Of a stretch of DNA of 64,000 bases, positions 7,733 to 17,674 are shown piece by piece. The stretch is from assembly GCA_030949705.1 (NCBI GenBank), contig JAUZSF010000004.1:136524-200523 (forward strand), given 5' to 3'. This stretch comes from Robiginitomaculum sp. (GTDB lineage: Bacteria > Pseudomonadota > Alphaproteobacteria > Caulobacterales > Maricaulaceae). Position numbers and translations under genes: made by a program. Each line of letters starts with the position of its first letter. The stretch's first letter is position 1. The notes beneath the pieces are model-generated. The model was not told the DNA's origin, did no database searches, and saw only the letters and a list, made by a program, of their open reading frames with translations.

Positions 7733-10572
7733 TCCAGATCATCCCAGTATAACAAGGCATTATAGACCAGCGCATGCTCGTGATGGTTGAGATAGCGGTG
7801 CATGGGATTCCAGCCAAAGAAAATGGCCTGCCCGTCGCCTACCTTCGTTCTGATGATCGCCGGGGCACCGTTTAAGGACTTTTTACCACTGAGCAAACCG
7901 CCGGACAGGACCAATGGATGTTCTTTGGCCGCCTTGGCTTGCGCCTTTTTCTCCGCCTCTTTGTCTTTTTTGGATTTGTTTTCCAGCCACGGACGCACAG
8001 CGGCTTTCTTGCTGCCAAATTGTGCCACCACCAGCCCCAGATCGTCCTTGCCCACGCGGTATAACGGCGTATTACCGCGAAACGCATAGGTCCATTGATC
8101 ATAGCCAAAGGTCAGCGGCGAGGTGGGATTGGTCAGCTTCATGGTGACAAATGAGCCGGGTGTATTGATATTGGGGCGGGATAGGGAAACCTTGGAAGTA
8201 ATACCGCTTTCCGCCGCCAAGGCGCCGCCGGATCCCATACCGATAAAGGTGCCGCCACCCTGGATAAAGCCCTTTAACGCGATCATGCCATCAAAGCCGT
8301 ACCCGCCGGTAATATCGGGCGAACTGATGATATGGCCAAAACTGGGGGTCTCCTTGGTGGTTTCATAGGCCAAAGGCGACCACTTTTTATCAACGCCATT
8401 GATCAGTGCCTTTAGGGTCGCCCGTCCGCCAAAATGCGGGGCAATGATCACATCATAGGTTTCGCCAAGATTGCCGGCTTTCAGCTCTGACTTTTCAATC
8501 AATGTGTACGGTACTTTGGATTGGTCCAGGGTAAAGCGAACCCAACCGGCATTTTGCGTGGAAATCCAGCTGTGCAGCACGCCGATGCGCGGTATGTCCA
8601 GCTCGATCAGATTGTCTTCCGGCAGCTGGTTTATACCCACCACGCCCAGCAGAGTGCGATCCAGCACGGCCTCAAGGGCATCCCGGTCCACCGTGGCGGC
8701 TTCGATAAAGATTGTACCGGCGGGGAAGTCCCGCCGCCCGATCTTGACCGCCTTGGTGGTGGATTGCATATGGGCACCCGCCAGCGCAAAGCGAAGCTCG
8801 CCCAGCCCCTCCTGGCCCTTATGGGCCACCGCATAATATTTGGCTTTGGCCGGTAATTTGACTGTCTGGGAAAAGGCTGCGCCACTGGATTTCAGGCTGG
8901 TCTTCAAATCCAGAACATCTGCATCCTTGATGAATTTGGTTTTGACGCCGCGCATTAACCCCAATGTCCAGGCCACATCATCATAGGGGGGCACGTCGAC
9001 CTTTTCCGGAAACTTCTGTTTCTCAAACAGGGTTTTGGCAAAGGGGCCATAGGGCTGGTTCAGCTTGATAATCGCATCGCCCTTGGCGACCTTTACCTTG
9101 CCAAAGGTGCCTTTGGCCTCGGCAATGCCGATCTCTATACCCTGTTCAATCACAAGATCGATCAGCTCGCGGGTGGCGCCTGGGTCGCGCTGGTCATGGG
9201 CGATCACAATGGCTTTTACATCGCCATCCACAGCGGCCTGAATGGCGGCTTTTGATTTTGTATAAAAGCCGGAGACCAATTGGTGCGCATTTTTGGAGAC
9301 ATATTCCAGCGAGGCATAAACCCCACTGGACATATAATTCACATTATTGCGCATGGACCACAGGGTTTCTTCCGATGGCGGGCTGGGCCGATACCAGGTT
9401 TTTTTGGTGACCTCGGTTCCCGCCATGCGATAATCGCCAAGGTCGCGCTTCATGGTTTCAGAGCCGCCATTGCCAAAGGTTTCAAAAAACCGGCCATTGG
9501 CATTGCGATTATTGGTCATCCACAGCATGTAGCCAGGCCACCAGCCGGTATAAAACCCCCATGTCCAGACGCCAGGCATGCCCTTGGCGGTCAGCTGGTT
9601 CACCTCGTAATTGGCAATGGCCGCCCATTCGGAAATTGTGGTGGCGCTAACCCCTGGATTATAGGGGCCGGTGCCCGTGGCCACATACAGATACGGCACG
9701 CTTTCGTGCAGGTCCAACGTCAGGGTGGTTTTGAAATCCATAAAGGTTTTCAGATAGTTCTTGGTCATCGGCTGGGTCAGCCCGATGCCATCGCGGTTAT
9801 TATCGTGAAAGGTATATTTACCCCAAAATGGCGGGCTGCTGGGCGGGCGATCATAATAGTTCGTCTGCCCTTTATTGTATTTGAGAAACCATTCGGTTGA
9901 ACGATTGCGCCCATCAACTTCAAACACCGGGGTGATCATGGTGATCACATTTTTGCGGATATTCTGAAAGATCGGCCGCTCCTCAGCGGCCACGCGATAA
10001 GCAATCTCCATGGCCGTCTCAGGGGGGCCAAATTCCGTTGAATGCAGGCCCGCCGTAATCCAGTAAATCGGCTTGGCGGCATCAATCTGTGCCTTGGCGT
10101 CGGCCTCGCTAAGCCCACGCGGATCAGCCAGCGCATTCAGGCGCGCCTTATACTCATCCAGATGCGCCAGCGTATCGGCATCGGCAATGATGATGGCGAT
10201 CATTTCGCGCCCTTCGGCGGTTTTGCCAATGCTGATGACTTTGGCCCGATCCGTCGCCGCCGCAATGGCGCGCATATAGGCATGGATTTTATCCACACTG
10301 GTCATTTCGCCGGGGCTGCCCACGATATAGCCCAAAAAATCACGCGGACTGGGGATGGTCGGGTGATCCGGGATCACCGATACCCAGTCATTGAGAAACC
10401 TGGTTTCCGTGGTGGCCTGGCGAATAGCCTGGCTGGATACCGTATCAACGGGCAGACCGCCAATGGTGGCGGGTATCGGTGCTTCTTCTGCCTGTACTGA
10501 AGCAGGAATGAATGTCCCGTTCGCCATCATTGCTGTGCCCAGCAACAGGCGTAATTTTACTGTGAATGCCAT
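7729..10572 (-). CDS. Large periplasmic M14-family zinc carboxypeptidase
   Basis: 947 residues with a signal peptide ending near ASVQA-EEA at residue 28. The M14 domain supplies zinc ligands in GLHSTEFGP (His177, Glu180) and a third His289 in TLDLHESVPY. Past about residue 400 lies a long C-terminal region resembling a type 1 glutamine-amidotransferase/Rossmann fold (VIAPHFGG, then a Gly-rich turn), seen in other long M14 proteins. The enzyme would trim peptides or peptidoglycan-related peptides in the periplasm. AAGGGG precedes ATG 10572. Monocistronic by context; its 3' end converges on the GST gene with three bases shared. Confidence 0.85.
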   Translation of the reverse strand: MAFTVKLRLLLGTAMMANGTFIPASVQAEEAPIPATIGGLPVDTVSSQAIRQATTETRFLNDWVSVIPDHPTIPSPRDFLGYIVGSPGEMTSVDKIHAYMRAIAAATDRAKVISIGKTAEGREMIAIIIADADTLAHLDEYKARLNALADPRGLSEADAKAQIDAAKPIYWITAGLHSTEFGPPETAMEIAYRVAAEERPIFQNIRKNVITMITPVFEVDGRNRSTEWFLKYNKGQTNYYDRPPSSPPFWGKYTFHDNNRDGIGLTQPMTKNYLKTFMDFKTTLTLDLHESVPYLYVATGTGPYNPGVSATTISEWAAIANYEVNQLTAKGMPGVWTWGFYTGWWPGYMLWMTNNRNANGRFFETFGNGGSETMKRDLGDYRMAGTEVTKKTWYRPSPPSEETLWSMRNNVNYMSSGVYASLEYVSKNAHQLVSGFYTKSKAAIQAAVDGDVKAIVIAHDQRDPGATRELIDLVIEQGIEIGIAEAKGTFGKVKVAKGDAIIKLNQPYGPFAKTLFEKQKFPEKVDVPPYDDVAWTLGLMRGVKTKFIKDADVLDLKTSLKSSGAAFSQTVKLPAKAKYYAVAHKGQEGLGELRFALAGAHMQSTTKAVKIGRRDFPAGTIFIEAATVDRDALEAVLDRTLLGVVGINQLPEDNLIELDIPRIGVLHSWISTQNAGWVRFTLDQSKVPYTLIEKSELKAGNLGETYDVIIAPHFGGRATLKALINGVDKKWSPLAYETTKETPSFGHIISSPDITGGYGFDGMIALKGFIQGGGTFIGMGSGGALAAESGITSKVSLSRPNINTPGSFVTMKLTNPTSPLTFGYDQWTYAFRGNTPLYRVGKDDLGLVVAQFGSKKAAVRPWLENKSKKDKEAEKKAQAKAAKEHPLVLSGGLLSGKKSLNGAPAIIRTKVGDGQAIFFGWNPMHRYLNHHEHALVYNALLYWDDLD

Positions 10573-10696
10573 AATGACCCCTTCCCAAGAATCCTAAAAG
10601 GAAGCCTAGGGGAAGTCATGCCGTCTGCAAAGCACACTGTGTAAATAACCCGGTTCGCAAAACCCACCTGCACTCAATTTGTACAAGGCCCCTGCA

Positions 10697-12279
10697 TTAG
10701 GCGCGATCAGCCTGCATGACGAGTTTTTTGTAATCTCGCAAATCGCCATCATAATTTTTGGCCCGCCCGTCTTTCACCAGCCAGAGCTGATCCGCCGTGG
10801 CTTCGGCAAGATAAACATCATGGGTAATCAGCACCACCGCGCCCGGAAAATCATTGAGCGCATAAATCAAGGCCTCGCGGCTATCAATATCCAGATGGGA
10901 TGTCGGTTCATCGAGAATGAGAACATGGGGTTTGTCGATAGACATAAGGCCCAGAAGAAGCCGGACTTTTTCACCGCCAGACAGTTTCTCAACCCTGGTT
11001 TCCACCTTTTCATAGGGAAACCCCATCTGCGCGGCTTTACCACGCGCCTGGCTTTGTGCGGTCCCTTTGGGCAGTTTTTGCGTCACATGGTCCAGCACCG
11101 TTTCCCCGGCGGTAAGCTCATCAAGCTGATCCTGGGAAAAATAGCCGATTTTAAGAGAAGCGGATGCTTTGCGCTTGCCGGCCATCAAGGGCAGGCGCTC
11201 GGCAATGGACTTCACTAAAGTGGTTTTGCCCTGACCATTGGCGCCAACAATGGCCACGCGATCTTCGGGGTCAAGACGAAGGCTGACCCCCGAGAGGATT
11301 TGCGCCCCCTCACCATAGCCTAAATTCGCATCATCCAATTCCAGCATTGGCGGTGCCAATTTACCCTTGGGCGCCGGGAAGGAAAACGGGGTCGTGCGCT
11401 CGGCAATGGGGATGGCAATGTCTTGCATCTTCTCCAGCATTTTAACCCGGGATTGCGCTTGCCGGGCTTTGGAGGCCTTGGCCTTAAAGCGATCGACAAA
11501 CGCCTGAAGGTGAGCTTTTTCGGCATCCTGTTTGGCTTTTTGCGCCGTTAATTGCGCCGCCTTCACCGCCCGCAACTTCAGCCAGGCATCATAGCCACCC
11601 GTTGTGATTGTCAATTTTTGGTGCTCCAGCGCCAGCGTGTGCGTTACCGAGCGGTTGAGCATTCGCGGTCATGGCTGACCATAATAACCGTATGAGGGTA
11701 TTTGCGAATATAGCCTTCCAGCCAGGTTGCCCCTTCCAGATCAAGATAATTGGTCGGCTCATCCAGCAGTAAAACATCCGGCTCGCTGACCAGAACACCG
11801 GCAATGGCCGCGCGCATACGCCAACCGCCGGAAAATTCTTTTGTGGCTCTGGAAAAATCATCAGCCGCAAACCCTAAACCGGAGAGCACAATGGCCGCGC
11901 GCGTATCGGCATTCCATGCGTCCATATCGGTCAGGCGTTCGTAAATTTCGCCCAAGCGGTCAGGGTCCGTTTCGGTCTCGGCGCGGCGCATTAAGGCATG
12001 ACGTTCCCGGTCGGCGGCCAGAACAACGTCCATAATGGTATCGTCCGTGGCTTCAACTTCCTGGGCAACCCAGCCCAGACGCGCATTTTTATTCATCCGT
12101 ATCGAGGCATCAGCCGCTTTATTTTCTATTTCCTCACGGATGAGGTTCAGCAGTGTCGACTTTCCGGTGCCGTTGCGGCCAATCAGGCCAACCTTCCACC
12201 CGGCCGCAATTCTTGCCGAAGCTTTGGTAAACAAGGGGCGCCCCTGGACGGCATAATCGAGGTCAGTGATGGTAAGCAT
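10697..12279 (-). pseudogene. ABC-F family ATPase, intact except for one frameshift
   Basis: Two ATP-binding cassettes in one soluble chain with no membrane domain, the ABC-F pattern of ribosome-associated ATPases. The first has Walker A GRNGTGKST and signature FSGGW; the second has Walker A GANGQGKTT and signature LSGGEKVR, ending LRDYKKLVMQADRA. Start ATG 12279 (MLTITDLDY) gives the normal N terminus; the frame is open upstream but runs into the tRNA-Ala. The frame breaks at about 11661: VSHDRE must continue MLNRSV, which needs one more A on the coding strand. I regard a one-base sequence error as more likely than true loss, since both halves are otherwise well conserved. Confidence 0.8.
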
Positions 12280-12366
12280 GCGCGCCTTGTAAGGTGTGGG
12301 GGCGGGAATGCAAATGTAAAGAGATGCCTTTTTCAGACATAAAACAGGCACGGCCTGAAGGCGGGA

Positions 12367-12442
<76 letters not shown>

Positions 12443-12579
12443 GAGATCACAGGATGGCGAGCCTATAGGCGTCCATGCCGGGCGCTGTCAAGCATGGGGG
12501 TGCGGCTCATATGTAGCAGGCCGCTTGCGAAGATCGACGCAGATCGCTACATCTGCATGCAACAATTAGGAGGTTCCCC

Positions 12580-12870
12580 GTGGGTGCTGATATCTTTTGG
12601 CTGCTTAGCCAGATTATTTCCCTTTACCAGTTTGTGATCATTGCCGGCGCCATCCTTAGCTGGCTGGTAGCGTTTAATGTGGTCAATCCGCGCAATCAAT
12701 TTGTCGCCGGTGTCGGACGCTTTGCTTATGCGGTCACTGAACCAGCGCTGCGCCCCATTCGCCGCTTTATTCCCGCCTTTGGCGGCGTTGACCTGTCGCC
12801 GATTATTTTGCTGTTGGGGCTGGAATTCTTGCGCAAGATTTTGTGGCGTATTCTGGTTGGCGGATTTTGA
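12580..12870 (+). CDS. YggT family membrane protein
   Basis: 96 residues starting at GTG 12580, set by an ideal AGGAGG six bases upstream. Two hydrophobic segments flank the signature FNVVNPRNQF and the EPALRPIRRFIPAFGGVDLSP block of YggT/YlmG proteins. Members are inner-membrane proteins linked to cell-division or osmotic-stress phenotypes; the exact role is unclear. It overlaps the following DUF167 gene by TTGA and leads a yggT-yggU-folD operon, a common alphaproteobacterial order. Confidence 0.85.
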   Translation: MGADIFWLLSQIISLYQFVIIAGAILSWLVAFNVVNPRNQFVAGVGRFAYAVTEPALRPIRRFIPAFGGVDLSPIILLLGLEFLRKILWRILVGGF

Positions 12871-13193
12871 CGCAAGGCGCGCTCATCGACCAAGACGACG
12901 CCCTGATCCTGCGTGTACGCCTGCAACCGAAATCCAGTGCTGATCGCCTGGAAGGACTTGCCCACGATGCGGCCGGACGCGCCTATCTGAAGGCCCGGGT
13001 GCGGGCCATTGCGGAAAAAGGCAAGGCCAATGCAGCGCTGGAAAAACTGGTCGCCAAGGCCATTCACGTACCGCGCTCGCGCGTTTGTGTGATCAAGGGC
13101 ACAACCGACCGGGTAAAGACCGTGCGCATTGAACGGCCAGACGAGGCCAGCAAAATCGCCTTGCAAGCACTATTAAAGGAGCCCTTGTCATGA
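12867..13193 (+). CDS. DUF167 (YggU) family protein
   Basis: 108 residues from a TTG that overlaps the yggT stop (TTGA), the natural coupled start. The family core is complete: [38 protein letters not shown] and [18 protein letters not shown]. It is a small soluble alpha/beta protein of unknown function. Its stop overlaps the folD start as ATGA, so translation of the three genes is coupled. Confidence 0.85.
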   Translation: MTQGALIDQDDALILRVRLQPKSSADRLEGLAHDAAGRAYLKARVRAIAEKGKANAALEKLVAKAIHVPRSRVCVIKGTTDRVKTVRIERPDEASKIALQALLKEPLS

Positions 13194-14086
13194 GCGCCAC
13201 CCTGATTGATGGCAAAGCCTATGCCGCCGCCTTGCGAAACCGCCTGTCGGCAGTGGTCGGCACCCTGAAGGCAGCACAGGGTCGCGCCCCGGCGCTGGCA
13301 GTGGTGCTGGTGGGTGATGACCCGGCCAGTCAGGTTTATGTGCGCAACAAGGCCCGCCAAACGCAAGAGATCGGCATGCGGTCCATCGAACACCACCTGG
13401 ATGAGAAGACCTCGCAGGAAGATCTTCAAAAACTGGTGCAAAGCCTGAATGCCGACCCGGCGGTGGATGGCATATTGGTGCAATTGCCGCTACCCGCCCA
13501 TCTGGACGAAGCGGCCATCATCGAAGAGATTGACCCGGCCAAGGATGTAGATGGCCTGACCGAGGCCAGCGCCGGGCGGCTGGTCCTGGGCAAGCCGGGC
13601 CTGCGCCCCTGTACCCCCACCGGATGCGTGTTGCTGGCCCGGGACGTGCTGGGGGATCTGAGCGGCAAATCCTGTGTCATTGTCGGGCGCTCCATCCTGG
13701 TTGGCAAACCGGCAGCGTTTTTGTTTTTGGAACAAAACTGTACCGTCACCATTGCCCATTCGCGCACTCAGGATTTACCAGCACTTTGTCGCGATGCCGA
13801 TATTCTCATTGCCGCTGTGGGGCGGGCGCAAATGATCAAGGGGGATTGGATCAAACCCGGGGCGACGGTCATTGACGTGGGCATAAACCGGGTAGACGCG
13901 CCAGAGCGCGGAGCCGGCAAAACCCGCCTTGTGGGGGATGTGGATTTTGAGAGCGCCAGCCAAACGGCCGGGGCGATCACGCCGGTGCCCGGCGGCGTTG
14001 GTCCGATGACCATTGCCTGTTTGTTGCGCAATACGGTGCTGGCGGCCTGTGCCCGTATGAACTGGCCATTGCCGGCGGAGATTTGA
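13190..14086 (+). CDS. folD: Bifunctional methylene-THF dehydrogenase / methenyl-THF cyclohydrolase
   Basis: 298 residues, normal family length. Substrate-site signatures [14 protein letters not shown] (catalytic Lys) and [10 protein letters not shown], the PCTPTGC loop, and the NADP-binding [14 protein letters not shown] and [15 protein letters not shown] segments are all present. The enzyme interconverts 5,10-methylene-, methenyl- and 10-formyl-tetrahydrofolate in the cytoplasm. It is translationally coupled to yggU upstream (ATGA) and to a small exported protein downstream. Confidence 0.95.
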   Translation: MSATLIDGKAYAAALRNRLSAVVGTLKAAQGRAPALAVVLVGDDPASQVYVRNKARQTQEIGMRSIEHHLDEKTSQEDLQKLVQSLNADPAVDGILVQLPLPAHLDEAAIIEEIDPAKDVDGLTEASAGRLVLGKPGLRPCTPTGCVLLARDVLGDLSGKSCVIVGRSILVGKPAAFLFLEQNCTVTIAHSRTQDLPALCRDADILIAAVGRAQMIKGDWIKPGATVIDVGINRVDAPERGAGKTRLVGDVDFESASQTAGAITPVPGGVGPMTIACLLRNTVLAACARMNWPLPAEI

Positions 14087-14574
14087 TGGTGCGTATTTTT
14101 CTTCGGATCAGCGTGCGGTCCACCCTGATGGCGGTCGTTTTGCTTTGGCCCATCGGCGCCATGCCTGTAGCCGCTCAACAAAACAGTGCGTCGCGTACGG
14201 TTCAGCTCAGCCCCGCACAATTGGAAAACCTGCGCCAGATCGAAGTGGCCAAAGCCGCCAAACTCTATACAGAGATTGCCTTTTCCACACAGAACCAGCG
14301 CAAAATGCGCGGCGGCCTGCCCTTATCGGACACCGATTTTGACGCCGCCATAAAAGACATCAAACCGCGCTTTCAGGCCTGTCTGGAAGGCGGGTTCGAG
14401 GCCCGCCTTGGCAATGCCTTTGAGGCCCAGGTTTTGCGCAAAACCATTCAGAGCACGCAAAGCGCGAATGTTGCCGAGCCGAAAAAAGCCAAAACCATCA
14501 TCCCGGCCTTCAAGGCCACCTCTGACTTTTGCGCCGGACGGATCAAGGTCTGGCTGGCCAGCGCCATAAAGTAG
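14086..14574 (+). CDS. Small exported protein of unknown function
   Basis: About 162 residues. The N terminus has basic residues, a hydrophobic stretch (TLMAVVLLWPIGAMP) and a VAAQ cleavage site, so it is probably periplasmic. The mature part is helical and charged, with two cysteines (in FQACLEGG and DFCAGRI) that could form a disulfide. I recognise no family. The ATG overlaps the folD stop as TGATG, so it belongs to the folD operon. No obvious terminator follows. Confidence 0.6.
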   Translation: MVRIFLRISVRSTLMAVVLLWPIGAMPVAAQQNSASRTVQLSPAQLENLRQIEVAKAAKLYTEIAFSTQNQRKMRGGLPLSDTDFDAAIKDIKPRFQACLEGGFEARLGNAFEAQVLRKTIQSTQSANVAEPKKAKTIIPAFKATSDFCAGRIKVWLASAIK

Positions 14575-14735
14575 ACGTGCTCAAACAACCCAAGGGCCGA
14601 TAGCATACATAGAGAAGAGAGTGAAAGTTCGAGAGGTAATCATGAACGGAAATCCAGGGTGCGACTGCACCCCGGCGACCGTTCGCCGCCTCATCGGAGG
14701 CAGGCGCGAAGCGCCTTGCCGCGGAGATATAAAAA

Positions 14736-14822
14736 TGGTGCCGGTGGTCGGAATCGAACCGACACTTCCAAAAGGAAACGGGATTTTGAATCCCGCGCGT
14801 CTACCAGTTCCGCCACACCGGC
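14736..14822 (-). tRNA. tRNA-Leu (anticodon CAA)
   Basis: 87 bases including CCA. Acceptor GCCGGTG pairs with CACCGGC; the anticodon loop TTCAAAA gives CAA; a class II variable arm and the T arm GTCGGTTCGATTCCGAC are present. It lies between the folD operon and YqaA on the opposite strand. Confidence 0.95.
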
Positions 14823-14978
14823 ATGTGTAACGTATTAAGCGGCGCGCAGCATAGCTTCCCGCACGCCATCGTCAACGGCGCAAACATGTCTTTACTGCGA
14901 TCGCCCAAGACGGCACACTATACCCGTATGCATACGGGTCGTTTTGTCCCAATCCGCGCTAAAGAAAGACCCGGCCTG

Positions 14979-15545
14979 ATGAAATCCAGATTATTGAACC
15001 TTGCCCGTGGTAAATATGCCTATCCCGTCCTGGCGCTGGTGGCGTTTATTGAAAGTTCGGTTTTCCCCATTCCCCCTGATGTCATGGTAATCCCCATGGT
15101 GCTGGCGGATCGGCGCAAGGCCTGGCTGATTGCCGGCATTTGCACCATTGCCTCGGTCGCAGGTGGCCTGCTGGGCTATGCCATCGGGGCCTTTGCCTGG
15201 GATACCATCGGCCAGCCATTATTGGAAATTTATGGCAAACAGGACAGTTTTGAAACCTTTCGTCTGTGGTTTGAGAAATATGGGTTTATGGCGGTTTTTG
15301 GCGCAGGCCTGACCCCCTTTCCCTATAAGGTGATCACCATTGCCAGCGGCTTTTCCCATATCAATCTGGCGGTTTTCATGACCGCCAGTGTGGTATCACG
15401 CGGCGGGCGTTTTTTTCTGGAGGCGGCGCTGTTGCGTCTGATGGGGGATCGCGCGCAAGCTCTGATTGAACAGCATTTTGCCCTGATCGTGTCCACCATT
15501 TTTGCCGCCGTCATCCTGGGGTTTGTGGCCCTGAAATTCATCTGA
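14979..15545 (+). CDS. YqaA/DedA-type membrane protein
   Basis: 188 residues starting MKSRLLNLARGKYAYP; the open frame extends upstream into the tRNA-Leu region, so I chose ATG 14979 at the first family-like residue. Four or five hydrophobic segments and the signature ESSVFPIPPDVMVIPMVL, plus FEKYGFMAVFGAGLTPFPYKV, are typical of YqaA/DedA (VTT domain) proteins. Such inner-membrane proteins take part in lipid scrambling and envelope homeostasis. It stands alone, with dsbB 63 bases downstream. Confidence 0.8.
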   Translation: MKSRLLNLARGKYAYPVLALVAFIESSVFPIPPDVMVIPMVLADRRKAWLIAGICTIASVAGGLLGYAIGAFAWDTIGQPLLEIYGKQDSFETFRLWFEKYGFMAVFGAGLTPFPYKVITIASGFSHINLAVFMTASVVSRGGRFFLEAALLRLMGDRAQALIEQHFALIVSTIFAAVILGFVALKFI

Positions 15546-15608
15546 CGCGCGACCACAAGCCGCGCATAAACCCCTTGGCAGATCGGTGAAGTCCGCTAAG
15601 CTGTCGGC

Positions 15609-16139
15609 ATGATCATACGCATGTTTTTTCGCACCTCTTTTTGGCCAGTACTGGCGGCCATTGCCTCGCTGGGCGCCTTGGGAATTGCCCATGCGTTTGA
15701 AACCTTTGGCGGGCTGCAACCCTGTGCCCTGTGCCTGCGCCAACGCGAGGTGTACTGGTTCGCGCTCACCATTGCCATCCTGGGCATCCTGGTGATGCGC
15801 TTTAAACCGGAATGGCGGCTGGGGCGGGGTGTGGTTGCCCTATTGGGTCTGACCTTTCTGACCGGGGCCATGGTTGCCGGTTATCATGCCGGGGTGGAAT
15901 GGCATTTCTGGCCGGGGCCAACCACGTGTAGCGGTGGGGGCAGCGGCCTGGATGGCCTTAGCGCCTCGGACCTGAGCGCGGTTTTGGGCACCGCTGCCAA
16001 GGCACCGGCGTGCGACAAGATCCCCTGGAGTTTTGCCGGCATATCCATGGCCGGCTGGAACATGCTGTTGTCTCTGGCGCTGGCCGGGGCCAGTTTCTTT
16101 AGCCTGGTGCAAGGCAAGGAGCGCGAAATTGCCCCCTAG
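15609..16139 (+). CDS. dsbB: Disulfide bond formation protein DsbB
   Basis: 176 residues, four hydrophobic helices. The first periplasmic pair is Cys39-Ala-Leu-Cys42 in LQPCALCLRQR; the second pair is Cys107 and Cys135, separated by a Gly/Ser-rich loop. DsbB reoxidises a DsbA-type thiol oxidase by passing electrons to ubiquinone. The end of dsbB overlaps the proposed coq7 start, so a gene of ubiquinone synthesis is directly coupled to a ubiquinone user. No dsbA is in the window. Confidence 0.9.
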   Translation: MIIRMFFRTSFWPVLAAIASLGALGIAHAFETFGGLQPCALCLRQREVYWFALTIAILGILVMRFKPEWRLGRGVVALLGLTFLTGAMVAGYHAGVEWHFWPGPTTCSGGGSGLDGLSASDLSAVLGTAAKAPACDKIPWSFAGISMAGWNMLLSLALAGASFFSLVQGKEREIAP

Positions 16140-16713
16140 GACACCATCCAAACGCGCGCCGCGCCCCCTGCCCCCGGGCGACGCCATGACAGAACGAGTG
16201 CACAGCATGATCCGGGTGGATCATGCCGGTGAAACCGCGGCCGTGGCGATTTATCAGGCGCAGCAAAAAGTCTTTGGTGCCTTGCCCCATAAACGCGCCA
16301 TCACCAAAACCCTGCATGAAATGGAGATGGGCGAACACGTCCATCTGAATACTTTCAATGATGAATTGCGCCAACGCAAGGCCCGCCCGACGGCACTGAT
16401 CGGCCTGTGGCAACCCCTCAGCTTTGCCCTGGGGGCCGGCACCGCCCTGTTGGGTGAGAAATGCGCCCATGCCTGCACCGAAGCGGTGGAAGATGTCATT
16501 GAAGAGCACTATCAGGGGCAAATTGACGAGCTGGAAGCGGCCGGGATTGAACCGGAACTGGTCGCTACGTTCAAACAGTTTCGCCAAGATGAGCTGGGCC
16601 ATCGCGACAAGGCCATTGAAGATGGCGCCCACGAGGCACCAGCCTATCCCCTGTTGACCGGCCTGATCAAAGCCGGATGTCGCACCGCCATCGCATTATC
16701 GGAAAAAATCTAG
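16129..16713 (+). CDS. coq7: Demethoxyubiquinone hydroxylase (COQ7)
   Basis: 194 residues. All carboxylate-bridged di-iron motifs are visible: HAGETAAVAIY, HEMEMGEHVHLNTF, EAVEDVIEEHY and RQDELGHRDKA. The enzyme hydroxylates the demethoxyquinone ring in late ubiquinone synthesis. I place the start at TTG 16129 because AAGGAG lies seven bases upstream, overlapping dsbB by 11 bases; ATG 16186 in the same frame would also retain the whole catalytic domain. Confidence 0.9.
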   Translation: MPPRTPSKRAPRPLPPGDAMTERVHSMIRVDHAGETAAVAIYQAQQKVFGALPHKRAITKTLHEMEMGEHVHLNTFNDELRQRKARPTALIGLWQPLSFALGAGTALLGEKCAHACTEAVEDVIEEHYQGQIDELEAAGIEPELVATFKQFRQDELGHRDKAIEDGAHEAPAYPLLTGLIKAGCRTAIALSEKI

Positions 16714-16770
16714 GGACCAAACCCTCAAAATGCGTGCGCGCAGAATGGGCAATCCAATTGGGGTCAGACC

Positions 16771-17586
16771 CTAGTTACGCGCCTTCAAGGTAATGCCGTA
16801 CCAGGTGGAGTCATTGCCGGTAAAGGACAGTCCGTTCAGGAATTGATGATCTTCTGATATGGCCCAGTGCCCCCCCACCCCAACCGAAGCCTGGCGATTG
16901 AAATTATAGACAATTTCGGCGTCGGTCTGAAGGTAGAGATAGTCATAGCCGCGACCGCTGGTATAGCCGCCCGTAGCCCCCAGCAGAAAATCCGTACGCC
17001 CAATCGGCAAGGAATATTCCAGCGAGGTTTCAACGGTTTTATCTTTGGTTTCAAAGTCATAAAATCCATACAGGCTGGGCTTTAGAAAGGTGTCAAAGGC
17101 CAGCCCGAAATAGGCCTCGACCGAATCTTTTCTGGCAAAAAGCAGTTGCGGGGAATTATAAAGATAGCCGGTAACCCCGACATCGGCATAAACCCTGTCA
17201 GTCAGATCGAAGCCATATCCGCCGTAAACATCGATTTCGGTCTGATAGGCGTTAAACGCATCTTCGGTTGGTAAAACCGCCCAAGCCCCGGCATAGAGTC
17301 CACCGGTGGAAACCTCCACACCGCCCTGGGCGCTGTGTTTGGCCCGTTGCTGGCCGCGAAAAACATACTCCGAAGTAAAAGAGGCCGTCGCCTTGAAATT
17401 AAATTCCCGATCCCCAAACGGCGATGAGCTGGGGCTGTAATCACGACTGGAGGCGCCATAAGAGGCTGCCATGGATTGTGGATGTACCGGCCCGGCCTCT
17501 TTGCGCAATTTGCCCGGAGCCCCTGAAGCCAGGGCGCTGCCGGCAAGCAGGGACAGGGTTATGGCGCTAAACATTATCCGGCGCAT
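16771..17586 (-). CDS. TorF-family putative outer-membrane porin
   Basis: 271 residues with a signal peptide (MRRIMFSAITLSLLAGSALA) and then alternating beta strands such as TASFTSEYVFRGQQ, EIDVYGGYGFDLTD and EYSLPIGRTDFLLGATGGY. The YVFRG..Q motif after the first strand is typical of TorF-type putative porins. GGAG precedes ATG 17586 at good spacing, so I prefer this to the ATG at 17598. It is an outer-membrane barrel; substrate unknown. The gene is co-directional with secA but probably separate, since about 90 bases intervene. Confidence 0.8.
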   Translation of the reverse strand: MRRIMFSAITLSLLAGSALASGAPGKLRKEAGPVHPQSMAASYGASSRDYSPSSSPFGDREFNFKATASFTSEYVFRGQQRAKHSAQGGVEVSTGGLYAGAWAVLPTEDAFNAYQTEIDVYGGYGFDLTDRVYADVGVTGYLYNSPQLLFARKDSVEAYFGLAFDTFLKPSLYGFYDFETKDKTVETSLEYSLPIGRTDFLLGATGGYTSGRGYDYLYLQTDAEIVYNFNRQASVGVGGHWAISEDHQFLNGLSFTGNDSTWYGITLKARN

Positions 17587-17674
17587 GGCAGTCTCCATTA
17601 CAGGCGAATCACTTGTTCCACCCTAATGGGTATTGTCTGCCAAGAGAATCTTACGATTTGATGTGCAAAAGGCC

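Noticed and set aside
9280..9900. A 206-codon open frame opposite the M14 peptidase
   Set aside because: Antisense shadow caused by codon bias of the real gene; no motif or ribosome site.
11650..11670. Programmed ribosomal frameshift in the ABC-F gene
   Set aside because: There is no slippery heptamer or stimulatory structure, ABC-F proteins are not known to use one, and a one-base repair fits the general error pattern.
14698..14720. Hairpin downstream of tRNA-Leu (AGGCGC/GCGCCT) as a terminator
   Set aside because: No U tract follows on either strand, so I did not list it as a terminator.
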